64,000 bases of DNA from Halieaceae bacterium (GCA_902613175.1 CACMGJ010000002.1:1-64000); one strand, 5' to 3'. Positions 7,548 to 16,524 are shown, counted from the first letter of the stretch. Numbers and translations: made by a program. Notes: a model not told the origin generated them from the sequence alone.

Positions 7548-9995
7548 ATGGCCACTGCGCCGACTGATCCTCGAGCTGAGCGCGAGGCCAAAAAATATGA
7601 TCAACCCATTGCAAGTCGAGAATTGATTCTCGCTGTCATGGCTGAGCGTGATGTGCCGATGCGCCTCACTGAGCTTGCCGATGCATTGGGTATTCACAAC
7701 GACAGCGATCTCTTCTCGCTTCAAAAGCGCGTCAAGGCGATGCAGCGTGATGGCCAGCTGATTTCGGGCCGACGCGGAGCCCTCGGTCTACCCAAGAAGA
7801 TGGACCTGGTGAAATGCAAAATCATTGGCCATCGAGATGGCTACGGCTTTGCCTCTCCCGCTGAAGGAGGTGACGACTTTTTCCTCTCGAGTCGGCAGAT
7901 GTATAGCGTGTTCGATGGTGATGAGGTGCTGGTAGCTCAATCGGGCCATGACGATAAGGGGCGACCTGGGGGTCAGGTCGTTGAAGTGCTGACGCGCGCA
8001 CACACCCATATTGTTGGACGTTACATGGAGGAGGGGGGAATTGGTTACCTCCTGCCGCATAACCGCCGCATCAGTAATCATGTGTTGATTCCACCTAAAT
8101 CAAAGCGCGGCGCGAAATCTGGTCAGCTTGTCTCGGTCAAACTCACCGATTACCCGACCGAAGTGCTCGGTGCCAAGGGAGAAGTTGAGGAGATTTTGGG
8201 TGATCACCTCGATCCCGGGCTCGAGATTGATGTCGCGATTCGGGCGCACGATATTCCTCATGAATGGCCAGATGCTGTGCTGTCCGAAGCGGGCGCCCTG
8301 CACGATGAGCCCTCCGAGTTGGACAAGCAAAATCGTGTTGATTTGAGACACCTTGGCCTTGTCACTATTGACGGCGAGGATGCCCGAGACTTTGATGATG
8401 CGGTCTATTGTGAAACTGAAGGGTCAGGTTTTCGCGTCTGGGTGGCGATAGCAGACGTCAGTCACTACGTCCAAATTGGCAGTGCGCTTGATGAGGAAGC
8501 GTTTAATCGAGGTAACTCTGTGTACTTCCCCGAGCGGGTGGTGCCCATGTTCCCCGAGGTTCTCTCTAATGGACTCTGCTCGCTAAAGCCTGAGGTTGAT
8601 CGCCTCGCTATGGTCTGCGAGATGGTCATCGACGCCCAAGGCCAGGTGACGGATTCTTCATTCTATGAAGCGGTTATTCACTCGCATGCTCGGTTGACCT
8701 ACACGCAGGTGGGTCAGGTTCTCGAGAACGGATGGCACGAGGATGTTCACACTGATCGGCTGGAGGGTCTGTTCCGTTTGCACGCGCTGTATAAAGTGCT
8801 CAGCGAGGCACGATCAAAGCGAGGTGCCATCAATTTCGAGACCGTGGAGACCCGGATTCTATTTGACGACAACCGCAAGATTGACGCGATTGTGCCGGTG
8901 AATCGCAATGACGCTCACAAGCTTATTGAAGAGTGCATGTTAGCGGCCAATGTTGCGACCGCAGCATACTTGGAAGCGTCCGAGTTGGCTGCACTGTTTC
9001 GCGTGCATGAAGGCCCCTCCGCTGAACGGTTGGAAGCGCTTCGCACCTTCCTTGGCGAGCTTGCGCTCGATCTGCCAGGAGGTATGGACCCCACGCCTTT
9101 GGATTATCAAAGTGTGCTGTCGCGGTTGGACGAGCGCGACGACGCTCAAGTGATTCAAACAATGTTGCTTCGTTCGCTCAGTCAAGCGGTCTACAGGCCA
9201 GACAATGGTGGCCATTTTGGCCTTAACTATGAGGCCTATGCGCATTTCACTTCGCCCATCCGGCGCTATCCGGACTTGTTAGTTCACCGAGCAATCAAGC
9301 GCCTCGCAACTGCCTCTGATTCCACGCCACGAAAGCGCTCAAAAGATGAAACCCGAGCACTCTATCCCTACACGATGACCGATCTTGTGACGGCGGGAGA
9401 GCATTGCTCGATGACCGAGCGACGGGCCGATGATGCAACCCGCGATGTTCAGCTGTGGCTGAAGTGTGAGTACTTGCGCCACCAGATGGGAGACGAATTT
9501 GCCGGTGTCGTCGCATCGGTGACTCGTTTTGGCATGTTTGTCGAACTCACCGACATTTATGCGGAAGGTCTCGTACACATTAGCGCCCTCCCATCGGACT
9601 ACTACCACTTCGATCAGGCATCGCAACGCCTGGTCGGTGAGCACACCCGGCAAACGTATCAGTTGGGCGATGCGGTGCGAGTTCAGGTGGCTCGCGTGGA
9701 TCTCGATGATCGCAAAATTGATCTAGAGCTGGTCGGTGCGGTGACGCTCGGCGCTGGACGGCGGGGTAATAAGTCATCGATTAGGTCGCGGAAAGCGCGG
9801 CATGACTCAGGCGATACTAAACGAGAAAAGGCGGCCTCTCGCTCAGAGCGACGATCCGACGCGTCAGATAGAAAGTCAGAAAAAAAGTCAGAAAAAAAGC
9901 CGCGGAAATCAGCGACCGCATCCAAGAAAAAGTCAACGAGGCGCAAGGTGTCTAAGACCAAGGGCGCACCAAAGCACAGAGATGGAGGTTCATGA
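7548..9995 (+). CDS. rnr: Ribonuclease R
   Basis: About 815 residues of a 3'-to-5' exoribonuclease of the RNB family, which degrades structured RNA and helps rRNA quality control. Domains in order: an N-terminal helix-turn-helix-like part (20-85), two cold-shock OB domains (about 90-230), the RNB catalytic domain beginning with the metal-binding Asp cluster DGEDARDFDDA near residue 274, an S1 domain (about 647-730) and a Lys/Arg/Ser-rich basic tail to the end. The ATG at 7548 is chosen; an in-frame TTG at 7533 with a weak GGCGGA upstream is possible. Its stop overlaps the start of rlmB by four bases (ATGA), so the two form an operon as in other gammaproteobacteria. Confidence 0.95.
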   Translation: MATAPTDPRAEREAKKYDQPIASRELILAVMAERDVPMRLTELADALGIHNDSDLFSLQKRVKAMQRDGQLISGRRGALGLPKKMDLVKCKIIGHRDGYGFASPAEGGDDFFLSSRQMYSVFDGDEVLVAQSGHDDKGRPGGQVVEVLTRAHTHIVGRYMEEGGIGYLLPHNRRISNHVLIPPKSKRGAKSGQLVSVKLTDYPTEVLGAKGEVEEILGDHLDPGLEIDVAIRAHDIPHEWPDAVLSEAGALHDEPSELDKQNRVDLRHLGLVTIDGEDARDFDDAVYCETEGSGFRVWVAIADVSHYVQIGSALDEEAFNRGNSVYFPERVVPMFPEVLSNGLCSLKPEVDRLAMVCEMVIDAQGQVTDSSFYEAVIHSHARLTYTQVGQVLENGWHEDVHTDRLEGLFRLHALYKVLSEARSKRGAINFETVETRILFDDNRKIDAIVPVNRNDAHKLIEECMLAANVATAAYLEASELAALFRVHEGPSAERLEALRTFLGELALDLPGGMDPTPLDYQSVLSRLDERDDAQVIQTMLLRSLSQAVYRPDNGGHFGLNYEAYAHFTSPIRRYPDLLVHRAIKRLATASDSTPRKRSKDETRALYPYTMTDLVTAGEHCSMTERRADDATRDVQLWLKCEYLRHQMGDEFAGVVASVTRFGMFVELTDIYAEGLVHISALPSDYYHFDQASQRLVGEHTRQTYQLGDAVRVQVARVDLDDRKIDLELVGAVTLGAGRRGNKSSIRSRKARHDSGDTKREKAASRSERRSDASDRKSEKKSEKKPRKSATASKKKSTRRKVSKTKGAPKHRDGGS

Positions 9996-10735
9996 GCGAT
10001 ATCGCTTTCGGCATCCATGCCGTCGACAGTTTGCTGCGTCGGGCCCCACAAAGGATTCTGGTACTTTTTGTTCAGACCGATCGCAATGATAAACGTATAC
10101 AGTCGCTTCTCACGCTAGCTAAGAACCAAGGCGTATCCGTTACCCGGGTCCCCAAGTCGGATTTGGACACCAAGGTTGCTGAGCGTCATCAGGGCGTTGT
10201 CGCTGTCATTGAACCCGCATCATCAGAAGCTAACTTGAGCGAGCGGGATCTCGTTGCTTACGTGTCGGCTGTTGAGCGACCGCTGGTGCTTGTTCTCGAC
10301 GGCATCACCGACCCTCATAACTTGGGGGCCTGCCTCCGAAGTGCCGATGCGGCAGGGGTTCACGCCGTCGTCGTCCCAAAAGATAACAGTGCCGAGCTAA
10401 ACGCCACAGCAAGGAAAGTCGCCAGCGGCGCTGCAGAGGCTATTCCGCTTGTTCGTGTGACCAATCTTGCGCGAACCTTGAAGGCGCTGAAAGAAGCCGG
10501 ACTCTGGGTTGTCGGGACGACGGGCGAGGCGGATACGATACTTTATGATCAAGATCTAACGCTTCCTGTAGTCATTGTCATGGGTGCTGAAGGTCCCGGT
10601 ATGCGACGACTGACGACCCACGCCTGTGACTTCCTGGTGAAGCTCCCGATGGCCGGAGACGTCTCTAGTCTGAATGTCTCGGTGGCAACAGGTGTGTGTC
10701 TCTTTGAGGCCTTAAGACAGCGCACCGCCGTGTGA
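9992..10735 (+). CDS. rlmB: 23S rRNA (guanosine-2251-2'-O)-methyltransferase
   Basis: A protein of 247 residues of the SPOUT/TrmH methyltransferase class that modifies Gm2251 in the peptidyl-transferase P loop. The N-terminal substrate-binding domain (1-80) starts FGIHAVDSLL. The knotted catalytic domain carries motif 1 DPHNLGACLRSADAAG near 103-118, motif 2 MGAEGPGM near 197 and motif 3 SSLNVSVATG near 224, containing the conserved Asn. Length matches the family (about 245). It is translationally coupled to rnr. A promoter for the next operon begins immediately after its stop. Confidence 0.95.
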   Translation: MSDIAFGIHAVDSLLRRAPQRILVLFVQTDRNDKRIQSLLTLAKNQGVSVTRVPKSDLDTKVAERHQGVVAVIEPASSEANLSERDLVAYVSAVERPLVLVLDGITDPHNLGACLRSADAAGVHAVVVPKDNSAELNATARKVASGAAEAIPLVRVTNLARTLKALKEAGLWVVGTTGEADTILYDQDLTLPVVIVMGAEGPGMRRLTTHACDFLVKLPMAGDVSSLNVSVATGVCLFEALRQRTAV

Positions 10736-10764
10736 TTGCATTCCACAACGTGTCTCTGTAGAAT
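10736..10764 (+). promoter_or_regulatory. Sigma-70-type promoter for rpsF operon
   Basis: TTGCAT at 10736-10741, a 17-base spacer, then TAGAAT at 10759-10764, followed by a GC-rich stretch (CCGCGCC) typical of stringently controlled ribosomal promoters. It lies directly after the rlmB stop and about 90 bases upstream of rpsF. Confidence 0.65.
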
Positions 10765-10853
10765 CCGCGCCTCACAATTAGCCGGGCTCTCTGGGCCTTA
10801 ACTCCTTGCTGCACTGATTGTCAGGCAGCTACAACCGAAGGGAGAGATCGTTA

Positions 10854-11378
10854 GTGCGCCACTACGAAATCGTCTTTATGGTCCACCCGGACCAGTCGGA
10901 ACAAGTACCGGGCATGATTGAACGGTATACCAATGTGATCACCAAGGATGGCGGCCAAGTGCATCGCCTCGAAGATTGGGGTCGCCGTCAACTCGCTTAC
11001 CACATCAACAAGATTCACAAGGCGCACTACGTCTTGATGAACGTTGAAGCTAGTAACGAGGCAATGGAAGAGCTTACGACAACGTTCCGCTACAACGACG
11101 CTGTCATCCGCAACCTCGTGATTCGTCGAGACGATGCAGTGACTGAAGAGTCACTGATCATGAAGTCTGAGAAGGAAGATCGGGAGCGTAAGTCACGTTA
11201 CCAAGAGCGCCAAGCCGCTGAAGCGAAGGCCGAAGAGGAAGCTGCAGCAGCTGAGGCAGATGATTCGGGTGACGCAGATACTGCTGAAGAAGTAGCCGAG
11301 GAGGCGGTTGAAGAAATCGCTGAGGCAGCAGAGGCAGAAGATGCGCCAGCTGCAGACGAAGAAGCAAAGGAGGCTTAA
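10854..11378 (+). CDS. rpsF: 30S ribosomal protein S6 with long acidic tail
   Basis: S6 binds 16S rRNA with S18 in the platform of the small subunit. The body (residues 1-105) is canonical, beginning [14 protein letters not shown] and including the conserved [15 protein letters not shown] strand. The total of 174 residues is well above the usual 130 or so because of a Glu/Ala-rich tail from about residue 118. The GTG start at 10854 has AAGGGAGAG upstream; an extension to 10818 is open but not supported. It is the first gene of rpsF-rpsR-(DUF2232)-rplI. The S6 tail is where RimK adds glutamates in other bacteria; this one is already acidic and ends Lys-Glu-Ala. Confidence 0.95.
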   Translation: MRHYEIVFMVHPDQSEQVPGMIERYTNVITKDGGQVHRLEDWGRRQLAYHINKIHKAHYVLMNVEASNEAMEELTTTFRYNDAVIRNLVIRRDDAVTEESLIMKSEKEDRERKSRYQERQAAEAKAEEEAAAAEADDSGDADTAEEVAEEAVEEIAEAAEAEDAPAADEEAKEA

Positions 11379-11381
11379 TCC

Positions 11382-11609
11382 ATGTCACGTTTTTTCCGAC
11401 GTAGAAAGTTCTGTCGTTTTACTGCCGAAGGTGTGCAGGAAATCGACTATAAAGATTTAGAAGTTTTAAAGCAGTACATCACTGAAACTGGAAAGATCGT
11501 ACCTAGCCGTATCACAGGTACCAAGGCGAAGTATCAGCGTCAGTTGGCGACAGCCATCAAGCGCGCTCGTTACTTGGCACTGCTGCCTTACACGGATTCG
11601 CACCAGTAA
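11382..11609 (+). CDS. rpsR: 30S ribosomal protein S18
   Basis: Seventy-five residues, the normal length. It starts [13 protein letters not shown] and contains the conserved core [18 protein letters not shown] and the basic motif [18 protein letters not shown]. It partners with S6 in the 30S platform. It starts three bases after the rpsF stop, in the same operon. Confidence 0.97.
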   Translation: MSRFFRRRKFCRFTAEGVQEIDYKDLEVLKQYITETGKIVPSRITGTKAKYQRQLATAIKRARYLALLPYTDSHQ

Positions 11610-11612
11610 AAA

Positions 11613-12467
11613 ATGATGCGCTACCTCGCTGAATTCATCATGCGCGGTCGTTGGCAAGCGCTGGCGGTAGCTGTTATTGGTTCCGTGCTTGTCATTGCCG
11701 CACCTGTTAGTGCGGCAGCCATTGCACTTGTGACATTGGGTCGCAGTGTGCGGGATGGTGCTTGGGTTGTACTGTGGTCGATGCTTCCCGCTCTGTTACT
11801 GGGCTGGGTAAGCGGAGATTACGGAACAGGGCTCTTGTTGCTCTCGGTGTTTGTGGGCGCCGCAGTGTTAGCGCAGACCTACAGTTTGTCGTTAGCGCTT
11901 CTCGCTGTGGTGCCGGTGTCAGCCCTGGGTGGAGCGGCGCTGTTGGCGTTCAACTCCGCGTTTTTGGATGCGTTGTTGACGGTGTTCGATACGTGGATTG
12001 AGGCACTGGAGTCGGGCGCTGACGACACTGCCGTACTGGGTTTGCTAAGGCCATCGGTGCCGCAAGTTGCCGGGCTCATGGCAGTTGGTAATTCGCTACT
12101 TGCTTGCCTCAGCTTGCTACTGGGGCGGTATTGGCAAGCGGCGCTGTACAAGCCCGGTGGGTTTGGCGATGAGTTCAGGGCGCTGCGATTGCCCTCACTC
12201 TGGGCGGCTGCCTTGGTTCTGGTGACCGTTGCGGGCGCCCTAGGCGGTAGAGAGTTGGCAGCATGGACTGCCTTGGCAGGAATACCTGTCACGATTTGTG
12301 GTTTTGCGCTCTTGCACCATGTTGCGCGTGACCGACAGCTTGGATTTGGATTTCTGGCTGTCAGTTACATGCTGTGGGCATTTGTTGATCTGCTGAAAGT
12401 GGGTGTGCTCGTGGCGGTGTTGCTGGATGCTTTTTTCGACTTCGGTCGCAGGGCAAAGGCGAGCTGA
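11613..12467 (+). CDS. DUF2232-family integral membrane protein
   Basis: About 284 residues, strongly hydrophobic, with roughly eight predicted membrane helices and a short basic C-terminus. Its position between rpsR and rplI matches the YybS/DUF2232 membrane protein found there in Pseudomonas and relatives; the assignment rests on position and topology more than on motifs. Function unknown. The ATG-ATG pair at 11613 lies three bases after rpsR, suggesting co-transcription. Confidence 0.75.
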   Translation: MMRYLAEFIMRGRWQALAVAVIGSVLVIAAPVSAAAIALVTLGRSVRDGAWVVLWSMLPALLLGWVSGDYGTGLLLLSVFVGAAVLAQTYSLSLALLAVVPVSALGGAALLAFNSAFLDALLTVFDTWIEALESGADDTAVLGLLRPSVPQVAGLMAVGNSLLACLSLLLGRYWQAALYKPGGFGDEFRALRLPSLWAAALVLVTVAGALGGRELAAWTALAGIPVTICGFALLHHVARDRQLGFGFLAVSYMLWAFVDLLKVGVLVAVLLDAFFDFGRRAKAS

Positions 12468-12609
12468 TAGTCGAGTAGAGAGTTAGTTAACGGTACTGGC
12501 TGTGAGGCCCTTACCGTCGGATGTCACGGTCTGTCTGAGTCGGTGGCCGGTTTAGAAGATTGATATTGATAAGTGTGGCGCAATGCGCCAATGCGAGAGG
12601 GAAATAAGG

Positions 12610-13059
12610 ATGGAAGTAATTCTGCTCGATAACGTAGGTAGCCTTGGTCTGCTGGGTGACCGTGTTGATGTGAAGCCCGGCTACGGCCGTAACTTCCTGA
12701 TTCCGCAGGGCAAAGCCGTTCCTGCGACACAAGAAAATATTGAGAAGTTTGAGGCGCGGCGTGCAGAGCTCGAGGCAGCTGCTGCGGCGACACTCGATGC
12801 TGCTCAGAAGCGTGGTGATGCGATTCAGGCGCTAGAGGGCGTAAAGATTACTGCAACGGCAGGTGAGGAAGGAAAGCTCTTCGGTTCTGTGGGCACACGC
12901 GATATCGCCGAAGCGCTAACAGCTGCAGGTTGTGACACAGATAAAGCTGAAGTGCGTTTGCCCGACGGCGTTATTCGTGAGCTTGGTGATTACGAGATCA
13001 TGATTCAGCTTCACGCTGAGGTAATGGCTACTATCAACTTGTCGGTAGTTGCCGAGTAA
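12610..13059 (+). CDS. rplI: 50S ribosomal protein L9
   Basis: A protein of 149 residues, typical for L9. The N-terminal RNA-binding domain starts [13 protein letters not shown] and includes [14 protein letters not shown] long connecting helix (about 41-75) and a C-terminal domain with [15 protein letters not shown] follow. L9 sits at the base of the L1 stalk and influences reading-frame maintenance. The ATG at 12610 is chosen by homology; a frame open to 12583 adds an unrelated N-terminus. The preceding 142-base gap shows nothing clear. Confidence 0.96.
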   Translation: MEVILLDNVGSLGLLGDRVDVKPGYGRNFLIPQGKAVPATQENIEKFEARRAELEAAAAATLDAAQKRGDAIQALEGVKITATAGEEGKLFGSVGTRDIAEALTAAGCDTDKAEVRLPDGVIRELGDYEIMIQLHAEVMATINLSVVAE

Positions 13060-13082
13060 TTCATCTCTGCGACATGTCTTAC

Positions 13083-13103
13083 GCCACAGATCCTAACTGT
13101 GGC
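13083..13103 (+). other. Hairpin between rplI and dnaB
   Basis: GCCACAG and CTGTGGC form a perfect seven-base stem with a seven-base loop, 24 bases after the rplI stop. No T-run follows, so it may be a processing or weak termination structure rather than an intrinsic terminator. Confidence 0.4.
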
Positions 13104-13166
13104 ATGCTGTGCTGCTCGGGTTGCTTTGGCGCGAACAGCGAAAACCAAGATCGATAAAGAGTTGAG

Positions 13167-14549
13167 ATGGAGACAGCAACAAATCCCGATTGGGATGTCG
13201 CAAAAATCAAGCTGCAACCGCAGTCGATTGAGGCAGAGCGCTCAGTCCTGGGTGCACTTCTCATTTCCTCTGATAGTTGGGATGGCGTCGCCGAGGTGGT
13301 GGCCCCTGGAGATTTCTATCGTCCCGAACACCGAGCCATCTTTCGCCAGATTGCGCTATTGGTCGACCGAGGTGAGCCGGTTGACGTCATTACGGTTGCC
13401 GATCGCCTGTTGGCAACGGGTGAGTTGGATACCGCGGGTGGCCACACCTACTTGGCTGAACTTGCGGAGCAAACGCCAACCGCCTCCAATGTCAGAGCTT
13501 ATGCGAAGGCCGTTCGTGAGCGTTCAGTACTGAGGCAACTCATTAACGCTGCGCAAGATATTGCATCTGCCAGCTTCAATCCTGGGGGCAGAAGCTCGGA
13601 GGAGCTGGTTGATGAGGCGGAGCGGCTCATCATGCAGATTTCCGAGGGCGGTCAGAAAGTTGGCGGTCCACAGGCAATGGCTACGCTCTTGAGTGGGGCG
13701 CTTGAGCGCATCGAGGAGCTTTACAACACGGGCGGCGATATCACCGGTCTCACAACCGGTTTTATTGATTTGGATCGCATGACCTCGGGTCTGCAATCGT
13801 CAGACTTGGTCATCGTTGCTGGCCGACCGTCTATGGGTAAAACATCATTCGCTATGAATCTCGTAGAGAATGCGGCGCTCGCGAGTGATCGACCTATCAT
13901 GGTTTTCTCCATGGAGATGCCGGCCGAGCAACTGGTGATCCGAATGCTGTCATCGCTTGGCAGACTCGATCAGTCGAGGGTTCGAACAGGTAAGCTCGAG
14001 CAAGACGATTGGCCAAAGCTATCCAGCGCCACAGAGAAGTTAAAAGACACGCAGATCTTTATTGATGACACACCCGCCCTTACGCCGACGGAACTTCGTT
14101 CGCGCGTCCGCCGGTTAGTGCGCGAGCAGGGCGATCTCGGCATGATCATGGTCGACTATCTGCAGTTGATGCGTGTTGCTGGCTCGAGTGAGGGAAGAAC
14201 CGCTGAGATCTCAGAGATCTCGCGGAGCCTGAAGGCACTCGCTATGGAGTTTAAGGTTCCTGTGGTGGCGCTATCACAGCTTAACCGTGCACTTGAACAA
14301 CGCCCGAACAAACGCCCCGTCAACTCCGACTTGCGGGAGTCAGGTGCGATCGAGCAGGATGCCGATGTCATTATGTTTATCTACCGAGACGAGGTATACA
14401 ACGAGGATTCCCCGGATCAGGGCGTTGCGGAAATCATCATTGGTAAGCAGCGTAACGGCCCCATTGGTACCTGTAGGCTGTCTTTCCAGGGGCAGTTTAC
14501 ACGATTCGAAAATCTAGCCAGGCGAGACTATGAAAATTACGGGGTCTAA
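13167..14549 (+). CDS. dnaB: Replicative DNA helicase DnaB
   Basis: A protein of 460 residues, the normal length. The N-terminal primase-interaction domain (about 17-120) begins LQPQSIEAERSVLGALL. The RecA-like C-terminal helicase domain has Walker A GRPSMGKTSF near residue 219, Walker B-like IMVDYLQLM near 328 and the arginine-finger region near 385-400. It unwinds DNA ahead of the replication fork as a hexamer. rplI-dnaB adjacency is common in gammaproteobacteria. Downstream is a decayed Hpt gene and then, on the other strand, a putative helicase-loader pair. Confidence 0.97.
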   Translation: METATNPDWDVAKIKLQPQSIEAERSVLGALLISSDSWDGVAEVVAPGDFYRPEHRAIFRQIALLVDRGEPVDVITVADRLLATGELDTAGGHTYLAELAEQTPTASNVRAYAKAVRERSVLRQLINAAQDIASASFNPGGRSSEELVDEAERLIMQISEGGQKVGGPQAMATLLSGALERIEELYNTGGDITGLTTGFIDLDRMTSGLQSSDLVIVAGRPSMGKTSFAMNLVENAALASDRPIMVFSMEMPAEQLVIRMLSSLGRLDQSRVRTGKLEQDDWPKLSSATEKLKDTQIFIDDTPALTPTELRSRVRRLVREQGDLGMIMVDYLQLMRVAGSSEGRTAEISEISRSLKALAMEFKVPVVALSQLNRALEQRPNKRPVNSDLRESGAIEQDADVIMFIYRDEVYNEDSPDQGVAEIIIGKQRNGPIGTCRLSFQGQFTRFENLARRDYENYGV

Positions 14550-14553
14550 CGAC

Positions 14554-14975
14554 ATGCCTCCTGTCGACCTGGTGCCACTGGGTAAAATGTTGGGAGATGA
14601 ACCTGCACTGGTTCAGATAATCGTCGGCAAGTTCCTTGCGGAGATAGCGGGTGATATGTGGCTTTAGATGAACTCGCGGCGAGCGGCGATCCCGAGCCTA
14701 TTCGCGCACTAGGTCACCGCTTAAAGGGCATCTGCAGTAATGCTCGAGCGATGCCGATATCGAATGTTGCTAAGTTGCTATAGACAGCTATGGCCGCTGG
14801 CGATATGTCGCAAGCAGAAGGCTTGATTAATGCACTTCAATTGGAGCGACAGTCTCTCGAGCAATACCTGGCCGACAAGGGACTCTGGTTAGAGCCCCAT
14901 TTCTTTCCTAAGCACGGACAGCGCCGTTTTTCGATCGTTGAGATCCATACTGGCTGCATCACTGCGCGCCTCTAG
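14554..14975 (+). pseudogene. Decayed Hpt (histidine phosphotransfer) domain gene
   Basis: From the ATG at 14554 a frame encodes an Hpt-like start (LGDEPALVQIIVGKFL) but stops at TAG 14665. The continuation is in another frame from about 14658 and includes GHRLKGICSNARA, where His (codon 14715) matches the phospho-accepting His of Hpt domains. That frame is then broken by an in-frame TAG at 14781 and continues to 14975. Only by joining across one frameshift and one stop does a full Hpt domain of about 110 residues appear. Such domains relay phosphate in multistep two-component systems. The end runs about 87 bases into the convergent gene. Judged a pseudogene. Confidence 0.7.
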
Positions 14976-15569
14976 TTGCTTGCGCTCGGGGATCACCAGT
15001 GTTTCACCGCGCAGGGCGCGCTTCAGCCAGCGGTTGTAGTGACCTTGAAAAACCGGCCAGGCCTCGCCTCGTGCATGATTGGCTAGCAGGTACCAACCCG
15101 CGTCTCTACCCGCGAGGTAGACGATCGGATGAGACCAGCTTGCCTCGGCCTTTGGGCTGGGTGCCAAGCAAGCCTCCTCGTAGGCAGTGACCGCTGAGGG
15201 GAGACCCAGCTCGTTCAGCGCCTCTGAGCAGCTCGCCAGCATGCGATTAAGCGTTGGCAGATAGTCACTGCCCTCTATCGCGCGACGCGCACCCATCAAT
15301 ATGAGCTCACCCGAAAATTCGCTAAGTGCTTCCAGCCAAAGTCGTTTGACCTGACCTAGTTGCTGAGCGTCTGACCACGCCGCGTAATACTGATTGTGAT
15401 AGTTCAGCCGGAATAGGGCAAAGACCTGATTGATGGCCTCGATCAGGCTTGAGTCATCGCGATCGACACGCTCATCCTGCCCAGCTGGTGTCGCTGAGGT
15501 CGTCTGAGATACTGCGGTCTTTTGTGCGATCTGCTGGGCTAGTTCCGCCGCCTGTTTGTGATCTGCCAC
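14889..15569 (-). CDS. Lambda P-like replication protein (putative DnaB loader)
   Basis: A protein of 226 residues. A variable Gln/Ala/Thr-rich N-terminus (1-35) is followed by a helical domain with INQVFALFRLNYHNQYYAAW, RRAIEGSDYLPTLNRML and a C-terminal segment WSHPIVYLAGRDAGWYLLAN. This arrangement resembles the phage lambda replication protein P family, which binds and loads DnaB. The GTG start has AGGAG seven bases upstream. It overlaps the end of the DnaT-like gene by 98 bases and faces dnaB. Inference: with the DnaT-like protein it forms a primosome or helicase-loading module. Family assignment is from pattern memory, not alignment. Confidence 0.6.
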   Translation of the reverse strand: MADHKQAAELAQQIAQKTAVSQTTSATPAGQDERVDRDDSSLIEAINQVFALFRLNYHNQYYAAWSDAQQLGQVKRLWLEALSEFSGELILMGARRAIEGSDYLPTLNRMLASCSEALNELGLPSAVTAYEEACLAPSPKAEASWSHPIVYLAGRDAGWYLLANHARGEAWPVFQGHYNRWLKRALRGETLVIPERKQLEARSDAASMDLNDRKTALSVLRKEMGL

Positions 15570-16524
15570 TGATCTGCTCCTGATGGCGCTGCCATTGGTA
15601 TTTTACATGCTGCAAAAATTTCGCGTTCCACGATGTATGGACCTCATTGCTGTCTACCCAATAGACAACGAATTCTCGCAGTAGCGTGTCGGCGTAGTCT
15701 TGGGATATGCCCGACAATTGTAGCGTCTCGTAGACCGCGGCATTGGGTGTCCAATTGGGTTGAAGGCGTTCCGGTAGGGTGCTGTGCTGCAGGCTGTTCT
15801 CGTGCCTGATCCAACGCTGTCTCGCAAACTGAATAAATTTACTGTTAACGTCTTTTGGTGCGCCGCCTCGTTCCTTCCAATAGAGGATGAACTCGGGTCG
15901 GATAGATTCAATGAACTCCGAAGGCATTTCCGTTCGGGCCAAAATCTCTTTGGCATCGAGACTTGGTTGCCATACGTTATCAAATCGTGCGGGTTCTTTG
16001 ATGGCAAAAGCCGGATGCTTTTGTTGCTGTCGCCAATGAGACAGTACGTGATGACGAAAGCGCGTATCTAAGGTTTTTCGGTCGCCCGATGCTTCAAATG
16101 TATTAAGTTGCTCGAGAATGTAGTCCCGGGTCAGACCGTGATTCAGGTTGAGTAAATCAATGAGATGCTCGCTAGGTGTCCACGCTCGCAAAGGTTCTGC
16201 CTTGGGCGCAGCCCCGGCCGGTTTGTCTGTGACGCGCCAAATCAGTGGATCATGGCTGGGTCGAGCGTTCAGTATTCCGAGATCGACAATCCGTTGGAGC
16301 AACTGGCCGATTCTCACGTGATCCCAGAACGGAAAGTCCTGTGCCAGTGCTTCGACGGAAATGGTATTGGCGTCTGCGGCTAGCTGATGGCTCAAGCCTT
16401 GCAAAAGAACCGCTTCTTCTAAACCCACGGTCGCGGCGAGCTGCGGAGAGAAGGTGCAATAGCGCTCTGGGATGAATCGCGGGTTGGACATGGATACAAG
16501 CGGTGACTGTTGGTCTGATAGCAT
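15472..16524 (-). CDS. DnaT-like primosomal protein with three tandem repeats
   Basis: About 350 residues. The N-terminal region (about 15-100) looks like a winged-helix domain (AATVGLEEAVLLQGL ... DHVRIGQLLQRIVDLGIL). Three tandem copies of a DnaT-type single-strand-binding domain follow, at about residues 115-165, 185-242 and 258-315. Each runs W-x-P followed by helices and ends near a (F)-x-x-x-x-(W) segment; the last two are clearest. E. coli DnaT carries one such domain and helps PriA/PriB reload DnaB. ATG at 16524 is used; GTG at 16548 is also in frame. It is divergent from radA and coupled to the lambda P-like gene. Confidence 0.65.
   Translation of the reverse strand: MLSDQQSPLVSMSNPRFIPERYCTFSPQLAATVGLEEAVLLQGLSHQLAADANTISVEALAQDFPFWDHVRIGQLLQRIVDLGILNARPSHDPLIWRVTDKPAGAAPKAEPLRAWTPSEHLIDLLNLNHGLTRDYILEQLNTFEASGDRKTLDTRFRHHVLSHWRQQQKHPAFAIKEPARFDNVWQPSLDAKEILARTEMPSEFIESIRPEFILYWKERGGAPKDVNSKFIQFARQRWIRHENSLQHSTLPERLQPNWTPNAAVYETLQLSGISQDYADTLLREFVVYWVDSNEVHTSWNAKFLQHVKYQWQRHQEQISGRSQTGGGTSPADRTKDRSISDDLSDTSWAG

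Noticed and set aside
13099..13533. Plus-strand frame overlapping the start of dnaB
   Set aside because: It is the alternative frame of dnaB; no independent coding sign.
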